From Halobacillus litoralis (GTDB lineage Bacteria > Bacillota > Bacilli > Bacillales > Halobacillaceae), in the NCBI RefSeq assembly GCF_009856355.1, contig NZ_WMEW01000006.1, forward strand, positions 62,001 through 126,000: a stretch of 64,000 nucleotides of DNA, in the 5' to 3' direction. Shown here one piece after another: positions 41,683 through 49,904 of the stretch. The notes below the pieces were generated by a model. It was not told where the DNA came from. It worked only from the letters and a program-made list of their open reading frames with translations, and searched no databases. The stretch's first letter is position 1. Every line of letters begins with the position of its first letter. Position numbers and translations under genes: made by a program.

Positions 41683-42777
41683 ATGAAGAAATCAGGTCTA
41701 TTATCCTTTTTATTAATATCTGTAATTATTCTTCTTAGTGCCTGCGGTAGTGAAGAAACCTCAGGGGACGGAAATGACGAAGAAGAAAAGAAAGATAAGC
41801 TGAAAATCTATACGACGGTGTATCCGCTGCAGTTTTTCACAAGTGAAATCGGTGGAGACACGGTCGAGGTGGAGTCCATTCTTCCACCGGGAGCGGATGC
41901 CCATACGTACGAACCTACGACAAAAGAAATGGTGGATATGGCCGGGGCCGACTTGTTCGTTTACAACGGGGCGGGTCTTGAAGGATATGCGGAGAAAATC
42001 TCGGAAGCTTTGAAACCTGAGGGGACTACCGTGCTGGAAGCAGCCGGCGATATGGACTTGAATGCACATGTCCATGACCACGGAGCGGAAGACAGCCATG
42101 AAGCTGAGACAGCGGACGAACATGCTGAGCATGAAGACAGCCACGAGGGTGAGACAGAAGAAGAACACGCTGAGCATGAAGACAGCCATGAGGGTGAGAC
42201 AGAAGAAGAGCACGCCGAGCATGAAGACAGCCACGAAGGACATGACCATGGTGAGAATGATCCACACGTCTGGCTCGACCCGGTTCGCTCCATTGAGCTG
42301 GCTGAAGGCATTAAAGAGCAGCTGATCGAGCTGAATCCCGAAAAGGAAGACCTTTATGTGGAAAACTTCGAGGCGCTGAAAGGGAAACTTACGGCGTTGG
42401 ACGAGCAGTTCCATAAACAAGTGAATGCGCAGCCGAAAGACAAGATTATCGTTTCTCATGCGGCCTATGGGTACTGGGAGGAAGCCTACGGGATCGAGCA
42501 GATTGCCGTTTCCGGACTGAGCCCGACGAATGAACCTTCCCAGAAAGATTTAGAGGAAATTATCCATGTGGCGGAGGAAGAAGATCTCAAGTATGTAATC
42601 TTTGAGCAGAATATTACACCTAAAGTATCCAAAGTCATTCAGGATGAAATCGGTGCAGAGCCGCTGCAGTTCCATAACCTTGCTGTCTTGACAGAAGAAG
42701 ATGTAGAAGAAGGAGAAGATTACTTCTCTTTAATGGAACAAAACCTGGAAGTGCTTTACAAAGCTCTGGCAGAATAA
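41683..42777 (+). CDS. znuA: Zinc-binding lipoprotein with His-rich repeat
   Basis: 364 residues, longer than the usual 310. The signal peptide ends with the lipobox LLSACGS. The cluster-9 fold shows YTTVYPLQFFTSEIGG, LPPGADAHTYEPTTKEM, DPHVWLDPVRSIELAEG, VSHAAYGYWEEAYGIEQIAVSGLSPTNEPS. Between lobes (about residues 127-195) lies a His/Glu-rich loop built of a 15-residue repeat (DSHEGETEEEHAEHE) coded by 45-bp units. Such loops collect zinc for the binding cleft. The His ligands in DAHTYEP, DPHVW and VSHAAY are conserved. Confidence 0.93.
   Translation: MKKSGLLSFLLISVIILLSACGSEETSGDGNDEEEKKDKLKIYTTVYPLQFFTSEIGGDTVEVESILPPGADAHTYEPTTKEMVDMAGADLFVYNGAGLEGYAEKISEALKPEGTTVLEAAGDMDLNAHVHDHGAEDSHEAETADEHAEHEDSHEGETEEEHAEHEDSHEGETEEEHAEHEDSHEGHDHGENDPHVWLDPVRSIELAEGIKEQLIELNPEKEDLYVENFEALKGKLTALDEQFHKQVNAQPKDKIIVSHAAYGYWEEAYGIEQIAVSGLSPTNEPSQKDLEEIIHVAEEEDLKYVIFEQNITPKVSKVIQDEIGAEPLQFHNLAVLTEEDVEEGEDYFSLMEQNLEVLYKALAE
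42088..42237 (+). repeat. 45-bp tandem repeat inside znuA
   Basis: Units start at 42088, 42133 and 42178, with a partial fourth at 42223; each begins GAAGACAGCCA. Units 2 and 3 are almost identical at the DNA level, so they were copied recently. Each adds histidines to the zinc-collecting loop. Confidence 0.9.
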
Positions 42778-42780
42778 AAA

Positions 42781-42820
42781 AATCGGGCAGCCCTTTAAGA
42801 TGGGGCAGCCCGATTTTTTT
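42781..42820. terminator. Bidirectional terminator
   Basis: AATCGGGCAGCCC pairs with GGGCAGCCCGATT apart from one central mismatch, with A and T runs outside. It ends znuA and the convergent MFS gene. Confidence 0.88.
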
Positions 42821-43973
42821 CTAATGAAACGGGAGAATTGAAAGCTATTGCTGCGAGAACGACTACTAACAGGGATACGATCACATAAAAGAAGGAAAGG
42901 CCCGGCCACAGGTCGAGCGCGAATCCCGACAAGAAGGGTCCCAGAATACTTCCAATACTAAACGACATCCCGCAGAGAATGTTGCCGGCCGGCAGCAGCT
43001 CTTTTGGGAGCAGGTCTGTCATATAAGAAATTCCCAAGGAAAACAGAGAACCGACAAAAAGTCCCCCCAAGGCAAAAGAGGCAAACAGCCACGGAATCGA
43101 ATTCTCAAAAACAGCGGCAAGCATAAAGGAGCCGATTCCGCCGGTAACGACTGTCAGGATCACTTTTTTTCTTCCGATGTGGTCACTTAATATGCCCAAA
43201 GGAATCTGTGAAAATAAACTGGCGGCGGCAAAGGAGGGGATGATGAACGATAATATGTTCACATCGTGGCCGATCCGCATTCCATACACCGGAAAGATTC
43301 CGTGCAGGGTGGCTTCCAGAAACCCATAAGCAAGGGGTGGTAAAAAGGCGGCCCAGGCCAGGCGCAGACTCCGTCCGAACCGTCTCACAGAGCTTGTTCC
43401 ATAGGCAGTGGCCTGGTCCGTATCCGGCTTTTCGTTCCGCACCCGGAGAAGGAGCAGCCATACAGTGAAGCTTAAAAAGGAAGACAAGAGAAACGGAACG
43501 AACATCCCGAATTCCAAAAGGTTGGTCATTAATGGACCAAGTGTGAACCCGACACTGAAGAATAAGCCGTAATAGGCGATGCTGCGTCCTTGGTTCTGCT
43601 GATCTGCGGATGCGGTGATCCATGTCTGGGTGCCGAAGTGAAGAATCTGATCGCCGGTTCCCACAGCCACCCGGAGCATAAACCAGAACCAGAGCGCCTG
43701 CCAGAAAGGGAAGAGCGCAAGCGAAATGAATACGAGCGCTCCTCCAAACAGAATGATGGCTTTGTACCCGAACCGCCGAAGTGGTTTTTCCATAAACGGG
43801 GATGATAATAAAATACCTATGTAAAGTCCCGTCGCATGGATGCCGTTGACTGATGAAGAAATACCATTCTGCTCAAGGATGACTGCGATGAGAGGGAGCA
43901 GCATGCCCTGGGAAAATCCTGATATTGTAACAAGGCCGATTAAAATCCAAAATCTTGTGCGTTTAGAAACCAT
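42795..43973 (-). CDS. MFS transporter, probably YfkF-like
   Basis: 392 residues, twelve membrane segments. It has ISGFSQGMLLPLIAVILEQNG in the first helix, the loop GILLSSPFMEKPLRRFGYKAI and GILSDHIGRKKVIL between helices. Drug-efflux-type MFS of DHA1 form; substrate unknown. The position between yfkH and yfkD matches yfkF in B. subtilis. The C terminus overlaps the shared terminator. Confidence 0.85.
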   Translation of the reverse strand: MVSKRTRFWILIGLVTISGFSQGMLLPLIAVILEQNGISSSVNGIHATGLYIGILLSSPFMEKPLRRFGYKAIILFGGALVFISLALFPFWQALWFWFMLRVAVGTGDQILHFGTQTWITASADQQNQGRSIAYYGLFFSVGFTLGPLMTNLLEFGMFVPFLLSSFLSFTVWLLLLRVRNEKPDTDQATAYGTSSVRRFGRSLRLAWAAFLPPLAYGFLEATLHGIFPVYGMRIGHDVNILSFIIPSFAAASLFSQIPLGILSDHIGRKKVILTVVTGGIGSFMLAAVFENSIPWLFASFALGGLFVGSLFSLGISYMTDLLPKELLPAGNILCGMSFSIGSILGPFLSGFALDLWPGLSFFYVIVSLLVVVLAAIAFNSPVSLEKNRAAPS

Positions 43974-44121
43974 AGTCTTCCTCCTGTTCTACACGACTAT
44001 CGTATCGGAAAAGACGTAAAGCAGGCAAGGTGCAGGCGTCCAGGGCCGTGCGGTTTCTTTTGCATTAGGATCTATTATATAATGAACGCAAAGCCGTTAA
44101 GGTAAAGGAGTGAATGAACTG

Positions 44122-44511
44122 ATGGAATTTCATTTAAGAGAGAATGGGATCCGTACGTCCTTCGAATACGGGCAGCTGGACATTTCCGGCGATGAAGCCA
44201 ATGGTTTCCGTCCGTTTCAATTGATGGTCTCCTCTATTGCAGGATGCAGTCTTGGGGTGTTCAGGAAAATCCTCGATAAGCAGCGGATGAATTATGAAGA
44301 TATCCAGGTATCTGCAGAAGTAACGAGAAACCCGGATGAGGCGAACCGTATTGAGAAGATCCATCTGCATTTCGTTGTAAAAGGCTATCACCTGAATCAG
44401 GACAAGCTGCTGAAAAACCTGGAAATCTCCCGCAGCAACTGTTCGATGGTACAATCAGTAGAAAATAGTATAAATGTGGAAGAAACGCTTGAGTGTATCC
44501 AGTTAAGCTAG
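44122..44511 (+). CDS. OsmC-family protein
   Basis: 129 residues. It has the OsmC/Ohr fold pattern: PFQLMVSSIAGCSLGVFRKIL with the first reactive cysteine position, and NCSMVQSVENSINVEETLEC with the second. Members reduce organic hydroperoxides or act on other thiol chemistry. AAAGGAG precedes; ATG 44122 chosen over GTG 44110 by spacing. Confidence 0.83.
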   Translation: MEFHLRENGIRTSFEYGQLDISGDEANGFRPFQLMVSSIAGCSLGVFRKILDKQRMNYEDIQVSAEVTRNPDEANRIEKIHLHFVVKGYHLNQDKLLKNLEISRSNCSMVQSVENSINVEETLECIQLS

Positions 44512-44520
44512 TAAAATAAA

Positions 44521-44560
44521 AAGAGCATGAGTCCGACAGCCGGATTCGCGCTCTTTTTTT
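44521..44560 (+). terminator. Terminator of the OsmC gene
   Basis: AAGAGC...TCCG pairs with CGGA...GCTCTT, followed by TTTTT. Confidence 0.8.
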
Positions 44561-44620
44561 GTGTCTTATGTACAGGTTTTCGGTTCAAAGCTACTTTGAA
44601 ATAAAGAAATGAGGGAGACC

Positions 44621-45238
44621 ATGAGAACATTAGTCATTAAAGGATTCTTTTATCTTGCAGGGTTGATTGTCATTGCGATGGGCGTCACGCTTACGATTAA
44701 ATCGAATCTGGGAGCTGGAGCGTGGGATGCCGTAAATGTCGGACTGACAGAGCAGATCGGACTAACCATTGGAACGTGGGTCATGGTGATTGGTGGATTT
44801 CTGATTGTAACCAATGCATGGATTGCAAAGGAAAAACCGGACCTGCCTGCGGTGATTACGATATTAGTACTTGGAAAATTCATTGATTTCTGGATGCTGC
44901 AGGTGTTTGATCACTTGGTGTTTCAAGCCTTCTTTATGAAATTGATGACTTTAATTCTCGGCATTGTTATTATCGCCATCGGCGTATCTTTATACCTTCA
45001 ACCGAAGTTTTCGTTGAATCCGGTCGATGGCTTTATGGTGGCGCTGCAGAAGCGTTTCGGCTTCAGCATTACGAAAGCTAAAACGTTAACCGAGTCCTTT
45101 GCACTCGTGCTTGCGCTAGTGCTTGGTGGTCCTATTGGTATCGGTACCATTGTGATCCTTCTCGGGATCGGACCATGCATCCAGTTTTTCGACAGCAAAG
45201 CGAACTATATGATGAATAAGCTTATTGCAGCAGAATAA
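44621..45238 (+). CDS. YczE/YyaS-family membrane protein
   Basis: 205 residues with five membrane segments. It contains AMGVTLTIKSNLGAGAWDAVNVGL and a second SLYLQPKFSLNPVDGFMVAL repeat, typical of the YitT/YczE superfamily with an internal duplication. In B. subtilis YczE affects lipopeptide antibiotic production; the molecular role is unknown. ATG 44621 lies behind GAGGGAG. A 14-bp hairpin follows in the gap to yfkD. Confidence 0.85.
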   Translation: MRTLVIKGFFYLAGLIVIAMGVTLTIKSNLGAGAWDAVNVGLTEQIGLTIGTWVMVIGGFLIVTNAWIAKEKPDLPAVITILVLGKFIDFWMLQVFDHLVFQAFFMKLMTLILGIVIIAIGVSLYLQPKFSLNPVDGFMVALQKRFGFSITKAKTLTESFALVLALVLGGPIGIGTIVILLGIGPCIQFFDSKANYMMNKLIAAE

Positions 45239-45248
45239 TGTATACTCC

Positions 45249-45290
45249 GGGCCATCTTTCACAAGCTATAAAAAAAGTGAAAGGTGGCCC
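45249..45290 (+). promoter_or_regulatory. Hairpin burying the yfkD ribosome-binding site
   Basis: GGGCCATCTTTCAC (45249-45262) pairs with GTGAAAGGTGGCCC (45277-45290); thirteen Watson-Crick pairs and one G-U. The 3' arm contains AAAGGTGG, the only ribosome site for the next gene, and ends five bases before its GTG. There is no T-run, so it is not an ordinary terminator. It could throttle translation of yfkD or make it respond to heat, a protein or upstream translation. Confidence 0.75.
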
Positions 45291-45295
45291 TTGAT

Positions 45296-46093
45296 GTGAA
45301 TAGAAAATGGCTGGGACTACTGCTGTTTATTTGTATTCTTACATGGTTTGCTGCCGGTTCTGCTTCGGCTGAACCTAAGAAAAATGAGAAAGAAGAAGGC
45401 TCCATTCCGAGTCACGTCTTAAATATATCCAAGGATAACACGTATCCGAATTCCACAGATGATCAGGAATTGCTGGAAGCGGAGGAAATTACGAAAGAGC
45501 TGATGGAGAACACCGATGTGCGTATTACCAATCCACAGCTGATTGAAATGCTGAATGAAACTTCCTTAAAACCTTCCCCGCTGGCGATTGGATATCGAGG
45601 AGACATTTTCCTTGGAAGATGGCCGCTTTCCTATCACTCAAAAGAAACCAACATCAATTGGGAGTATCAGGAGATTAATACAAACGAATTGAACAACCAC
45701 GGTGGAGAAAAGCAGGAGAAGCTGAGTTATCTTCAAAAAGAGGAAAAAGCGGTCAAGGGCGGTCTGACATCACGGATCAGCCACAGCGACCAGATGATGA
45801 AGCTGATTCTTCTGGAAGCTCAGAAAAACACCAAACTTCCATTATCCTTTAATACCGTCATTGGAAAAGGAACGAAACAGAATAATACGTACGGCATTCC
45901 AACAAACAAAGTAGGGGTGCTCCACGCCTACGCGCCGGCTGTGAATGAAAAAGGTGAAGTGGCTTTTGGTGATGTATACATCCAGCTCAAGGGATCGAAA
46001 AAGACACTTTCCATAAAAAACGTGACCCGGCAGGGGATTGGAGCCTGGATTCCAATTCAGGATCACGTCAGCTTTTCTTTTGAATTGAAATAA
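45296..46093 (+). CDS. yfkD: YfkD-family exported protein
   Basis: 265 residues. A signal peptide (GLLLFICILTWFAAGSASA) is followed by a secreted domain with PSHVLNISKDNTYPNS, AIGYRGDIFLGRWPLSY and GIGAWIPIQDHVSFSF. The family is specific to Bacilli; function unknown. GTG 45296 is the best start, nine bases after AAAGGTGG, which is buried in a hairpin. Position agrees with the yfk order in B. subtilis. Confidence 0.85.
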   Translation: MNRKWLGLLLFICILTWFAAGSASAEPKKNEKEEGSIPSHVLNISKDNTYPNSTDDQELLEAEEITKELMENTDVRITNPQLIEMLNETSLKPSPLAIGYRGDIFLGRWPLSYHSKETNINWEYQEINTNELNNHGGEKQEKLSYLQKEEKAVKGGLTSRISHSDQMMKLILLEAQKNTKLPLSFNTVIGKGTKQNNTYGIPTNKVGVLHAYAPAVNEKGEVAFGDVYIQLKGSKKTLSIKNVTRQGIGAWIPIQDHVSFSFELK

Positions 46094-46098
46094 GAGGG

Positions 46099-46154
46099 TG
46101 CGCCGGATGTAGAAGAACAACAAGGTTGTTTTCCTATATCCGGTGCGTTTTTTT
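46099..46154 (+). terminator. Terminator of yfkD
   Basis: An outer stem (CGCCGGAT with ATCCGGTGCG) and an inner stem (GAACAAC with GTTGTT) are followed by seven Ts. Confidence 0.85.
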
Positions 46155-46241
46155 AGTTAAATGAAAGCCGTTCTGGACAGGAAAAGCGACTTGTACTATG
46201 ATGGACTGGACGCAGAACAGATAAAGGAGCTGAATCGTTAC

Positions 46242-46394
46242 ATGACGCAGCAGGAGAAAATTTCCAACTTAAAGCAGCGCCTGGAAGAGTTTATGGGACG
46301 TGTAGATAATCTCGACCCAGAGCAGACGTCAGTGGAAGACATTGATCGTCTGATTTCAATGCTCGAATCCCTTGAGCGCAGCATGGACGAATAA
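46242..46394 (+). CDS. SE1561-family small protein
   Basis: 50 residues: QEKISNLKQRLEEFMGRVDNLDPEQTSVEDIDRLISMLESLE. This coiled-coil protein family is common in Bacillales and has no known role. The open frame reaches back to 46161, but AAAGGAG lies about 12 bases before ATG 46242, so the short form is preferred; the longer form of 77 residues remains possible. Confidence 0.7.
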   Translation: MTQQEKISNLKQRLEEFMGRVDNLDPEQTSVEDIDRLISMLESLERSMDE

Positions 46395-46503
46395 GCAGCT
46401 TTCAGAATTGACTCTCTTTTTTCCTGAGGGTTGATTTTTTCACCACCATCCTTTATCATGATAAATCGCTAATGTATGAAACTACTGGAGAGGAGAATGT
46501 CTT

Positions 46504-47811
46504 ATGGCATGGGCAGTTGTCGTATCTGTCCTGGTGATGACCGTGTTAAGTTTATTACGCGTGAATGTCATCGTTGCCATTATCGCCGCGGGTTTGACCG
46601 CAGGCCTGATGAACGGGGAGAGCTTGACGGATGCGTTGACCCTTCTCGTTGACGGGATGGGGGAACAGGCAAATGTGGCATTAAGTTATATATTACTGGG
46701 AGCTTTTGCAGTTGCAATCAGCTACTCAGGCATCACATCAATACTCGTCGGATTTTTACTGCGTGTTTTGAAGGATAAACGGACGATGATTGTTTTTGTC
46801 ATTGCGTTCGTAGCCAGTCTTTCGCAAAACGTCATTCCTGTACACATCGCTTTTATACCGATTCTTATTCCACCGCTTTTGAAATTATTTGATGAAATGA
46901 AGCTGGACCGCAGGGCTGTAGCTGCCGCTTTAACCTTTGGTTTGAAGGCGCCTTACGTCATGATTCCGGTTGGATTCGGCTACATTTTCCACGATACAAT
47001 TAAAATGTCTATGGAAACGAACGGCATTGATCTTGGAATCGGAAGCATCGCTTCATCTCTGCTTATTCCCGGTTCAGGAATGATTGTCGGGCTGTTTATC
47101 GCCATATTCATTACTTACCGGAAGCCGAGAGACCCTTCTGTTGTTCCAGAGGATAAAGAAACACCGGATCAGGAAGTTGTTCTGGATACACGTTTCCAAA
47201 TGAAACACCTTCTGACAAGTGCTGCCATGCTTGTAACGCTTGTCATTCAGGCCGTCTGGTCCAATTTGATTCTGGCTGCTCTGGCCGGCATCATCCTGAT
47301 GTTCATTTTCCGGGTCGTTCCCTTCAGCAAAGGAGACAAGGTCATCAACGAAGGCATCGCAATGATGGGCTTTATCGCTTTCGTAATGCTTGTCTCATCA
47401 GGGTATGCCAACGTCCTGACGGCGACAGAATCCGTATCGGCGCTTGTAGAGCTCAGCTCCGACTATCTGGGAGATAACCAGGCTTTCATCGCCTTCATCC
47501 TGCTCTTGGTCGGACTGGTTGTCACGATGGGAATCGGTTCTTCCTTTGCAACGATTCCGATTTTGGCGGCTCTATTTGTACCCATCTGTGTCGCTGCCGG
47601 TTTTTCACCCATGGCTACGGCTGCATTGATTGGTACAGCGGGGGCTCTTGGGGATGCTGGTTCTCCGGCTTCTGACAGTACACTCGGTCCGACATCCGGG
47701 CTGAATGCAGACGGCCGTCACAACCACATCTGGGACACTTGTGTACCGACATTTCTGCACTACAATATTCCATTGTTCATCTTCGGATGGGCCGCATCAT
47801 TGTTCCTGTGA
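46504..47811 (+). CDS. NhaC-like Na+/H+ antiporter family protein (YuiF-like)
   Basis: 435 residues, about eleven membrane segments. It contains SQNVIPVHIAFIPILIPPLL, TFGLKAPYVMIPVGFGY and the C-terminal GTAGALGDAGSPASDSTLGPTSGLNADGRHNHIWDT typical of the Na+/H+ antiporter family 2. It may exchange sodium or an amino acid; the direction is not clear from sequence. GGAGAGG precedes the ATG. Confidence 0.85.
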   Translation: MAWAVVVSVLVMTVLSLLRVNVIVAIIAAGLTAGLMNGESLTDALTLLVDGMGEQANVALSYILLGAFAVAISYSGITSILVGFLLRVLKDKRTMIVFVIAFVASLSQNVIPVHIAFIPILIPPLLKLFDEMKLDRRAVAAALTFGLKAPYVMIPVGFGYIFHDTIKMSMETNGIDLGIGSIASSLLIPGSGMIVGLFIAIFITYRKPRDPSVVPEDKETPDQEVVLDTRFQMKHLLTSAAMLVTLVIQAVWSNLILAALAGIILMFIFRVVPFSKGDKVINEGIAMMGFIAFVMLVSSGYANVLTATESVSALVELSSDYLGDNQAFIAFILLLVGLVVTMGIGSSFATIPILAALFVPICVAAGFSPMATAALIGTAGALGDAGSPASDSTLGPTSGLNADGRHNHIWDTCVPTFLHYNIPLFIFGWAASLFL

Positions 47812-47849
47812 AAAGGCAGCGTGGGGAATTTTCCCACCTGTCTTTTTTT
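47812..47849 (+). terminator. Terminator of the antiporter gene
   Basis: AAGGCAGCGTGGG pairs imperfectly with CCCACCTGTCTT, followed by Ts. Confidence 0.75.
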
Positions 47850-47898
47850 ATATTCCTTTTTCCTTCACACATACTAAACAAAAAAGTGAGGGATACAC

Positions 47899-48678
47899 AT
47901 GAGCAGGATAGTGAAGTGGATTGCGGCCGTCCTTATGGTCTGTCTTTTTCCTATAACCACCGATGCAGAAGGCTGGGGATATAATAAAAGCAAAAATGGG
48001 ATGGCACCGGACCCAGGCAGGTATGGGCCGATGATTGAACAGCATCATGGTTTTTTTATGGATCCTTCTGAAGAACGTGTGGTTTATTTAACGTTTGATA
48101 ATGGGTATGAACAAGGATACACCGGTCAAGTCCTGGATGTCCTGAAGGAAAAAGACGTCCCGGCTGCCTTTTTCGTGACCGGCCATTATATAGAGAGTGC
48201 GCCGGACCTTTTGAAGAGAATGGCTGATGAAGGACATATCATTGGAAACCATTCCTGGAGCCATCCGGATTTCACGCAGAGTTCCAAATCAGAAATGGAG
48301 AAAGAACTGGCGCGTGTGGAAAAAGCCGTGAAGGAAAAGACAGATCAGGACATTATGACCTTTCTCCGTCCGCCCAGAGGCACATTCAATGCGCAGACGT
48401 TGAAATGGGCGGAGGAATTCGGCTACACCCATGCGTTCTGGTCCATCGCTTTTGTTGACTGGCATACTGACAGACAGAAAGGCTGGGAGTATGCCTACCG
48501 GAGCGTTATGGATCAAATTCATCCGGGAGCTGTCATCCTCCTGCATACCGTTTCGAGTGATAACGCAGAAGCCCTCTCTCAAATGATCGATGAACTCAGG
48601 AAAAGAGGCTACCGCTTCGGGAACCTGAACGAAATTTTAATGAAACAGCTTATTCCCGCTCCAGTCTGGAATTTATAA
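47899..48678 (+). CDS. pdaA: Delta-lactam-biosynthetic de-N-acetylase PdaA
   Basis: 259 residues. Signal peptide (VKWIAAVLMVCLFPITTDAEG) then the NodB domain: VYLTFDNGYEQGYTGQVL (motif 1, with Asn in place of the usual second Asp, as in PdaA), GNHSWSHPDF (metal histidines), FLRPPRGTFN, and ILLHTVSSDNAEAL. PdaA removes acetyl groups from muramic acid to make the muramic lactam of spore cortex. A CATACTA at 47870-47876 resembles a sigma-G -10 box, but I see no good -35. Confidence 0.93.
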   Translation: MSRIVKWIAAVLMVCLFPITTDAEGWGYNKSKNGMAPDPGRYGPMIEQHHGFFMDPSEERVVYLTFDNGYEQGYTGQVLDVLKEKDVPAAFFVTGHYIESAPDLLKRMADEGHIIGNHSWSHPDFTQSSKSEMEKELARVEKAVKEKTDQDIMTFLRPPRGTFNAQTLKWAEEFGYTHAFWSIAFVDWHTDRQKGWEYAYRSVMDQIHPGAVILLHTVSSDNAEALSQMIDELRKRGYRFGNLNEILMKQLIPAPVWNL

Positions 48679-48687
48679 CAAAAGGAT

Positions 48688-48715
48688 GCCGCCGTACATG
48701 CCGTACAGCGGCTTT
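48688..48715 (+). terminator. Terminator of pdaA
   Basis: GCCGCCGTAC and GTACAGCGGC around a short loop, then TTTTC. Confidence 0.7.
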
Positions 48716-48878
48716 TCACTTTCAGCGGGAAGGGGAAAGTGTCTGGCAGTGTAATGTTTTGCTAAGTATCATCAAAGCTTCTATGATAAAGGAAGAATTA
48801 GTCGGATGAGCGTCAGGTCTTATTTCCTATTCTTTACAAAATAGAAAAATCTAAGATAATGAAGGAGGAAAAACTCCC

Positions 48879-49748
48879 ATGTGGAAAGAAAAATTAAAGG
48901 CAGTTAACTTTTATGATTTTGATTACACGTTACTTCGATGGCAGCTGGATCCTGTCATTCGTCTGGACAGAGAGGAACGCTGGGTGGATATCCCTGTAAA
49001 GCTGAACGAAGATCATCACATTGTCAGGGTGCAGGCTCTCGGCACGACCCTTGATCCCGTCTTTTCTGTGCAGAGTGACAGCCATGAAGCCAAGTCAGAG
49101 CTGCTGAACTACATCAAGCACCTTTTTCAATGGGATGTCGATTTAGAGAATGTACACGAGCATTTCCTGGACACCGACTTGGAACAGTTGTTCAGAAATC
49201 ACCCTGGAACACCGATAGTGAAGGATTTTCATCTTTATGACTGCTTAATGAAGGTCATCATTCATCAACAGCTGAATATGAAGTTTGCATATACGCTGAG
49301 TACCAGATTTGTCGAGACGCTGGGCACACAGAAGGACGGCGTATGGTTTTATCCTGACTCGGAAACGGTGGCCCGGACGCCGTATGAGACTCTGAGAGAA
49401 TTGCAGTTCAGCCAGAGGAAAGCTGAATATGTCATTGATACATCGAAGCAGATAGCAGAAAGGGAGCTGGACCTGCCGGCACTGGATGTTATGGAGAACG
49501 ATGATATTATGAAACATCTGACCAAAGTCAGAGGAATCGGCCCGTGGACAGCAGAAAACTGGATGATGTTCGGTCTGGGAAGGGAAAATTTATTTCCGAA
49601 GGCCGACATAGGGATTCAAAACGCCTTGAAGCATTATTATCATATGGACCGTAAACCTACGAAGGACGAGATGGGAGCATGGAGTAAGCCGTGGTCGCCC
49701 TATTTGAGCTACGCCTCGTTAACATTATGGCGCAGTATCGAAGGGTGA
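48879..49748 (+). CDS. yfjP: DNA-3-methyladenine glycosylase, YfjP/AlkA-like
   Basis: 289 residues. N-terminal AlkA-like domain, then HhH-GPD: LTKVRGIGPWTAENWMMFGLG (helix-hairpin-helix) and LFPKADIGIQ with the catalytic aspartate. It removes alkylated bases from DNA. AAGGAGGA precedes the ATG. The position after pdaA agrees with B. subtilis order (yfjS = pdaA, yfjP). Confidence 0.9.
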   Translation: MWKEKLKAVNFYDFDYTLLRWQLDPVIRLDREERWVDIPVKLNEDHHIVRVQALGTTLDPVFSVQSDSHEAKSELLNYIKHLFQWDVDLENVHEHFLDTDLEQLFRNHPGTPIVKDFHLYDCLMKVIIHQQLNMKFAYTLSTRFVETLGTQKDGVWFYPDSETVARTPYETLRELQFSQRKAEYVIDTSKQIAERELDLPALDVMENDDIMKHLTKVRGIGPWTAENWMMFGLGRENLFPKADIGIQNALKHYYHMDRKPTKDEMGAWSKPWSPYLSYASLTLWRSIEG

Positions 49749-49904
49749 TTCTGCTGTCATATCGTTGTTCTTTTAGACGTACAATGTTTAAAAAGCAAAA
49801 ATAAAAGCTAAATCGTTAGAAAATATTCAAAATTTGTTAATCTTGCGTTATAATGAAAACCGTATTGGAAATAAACGAGCGGCAAAAGGAAAGAGGTCTT
49901 ACTA

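Noticed and set aside
41961..42325. Ser/Cys/His-rich frames overlapping znuA
   Set aside because: They are shadows of the 45-bp tandem repeat in other frames.
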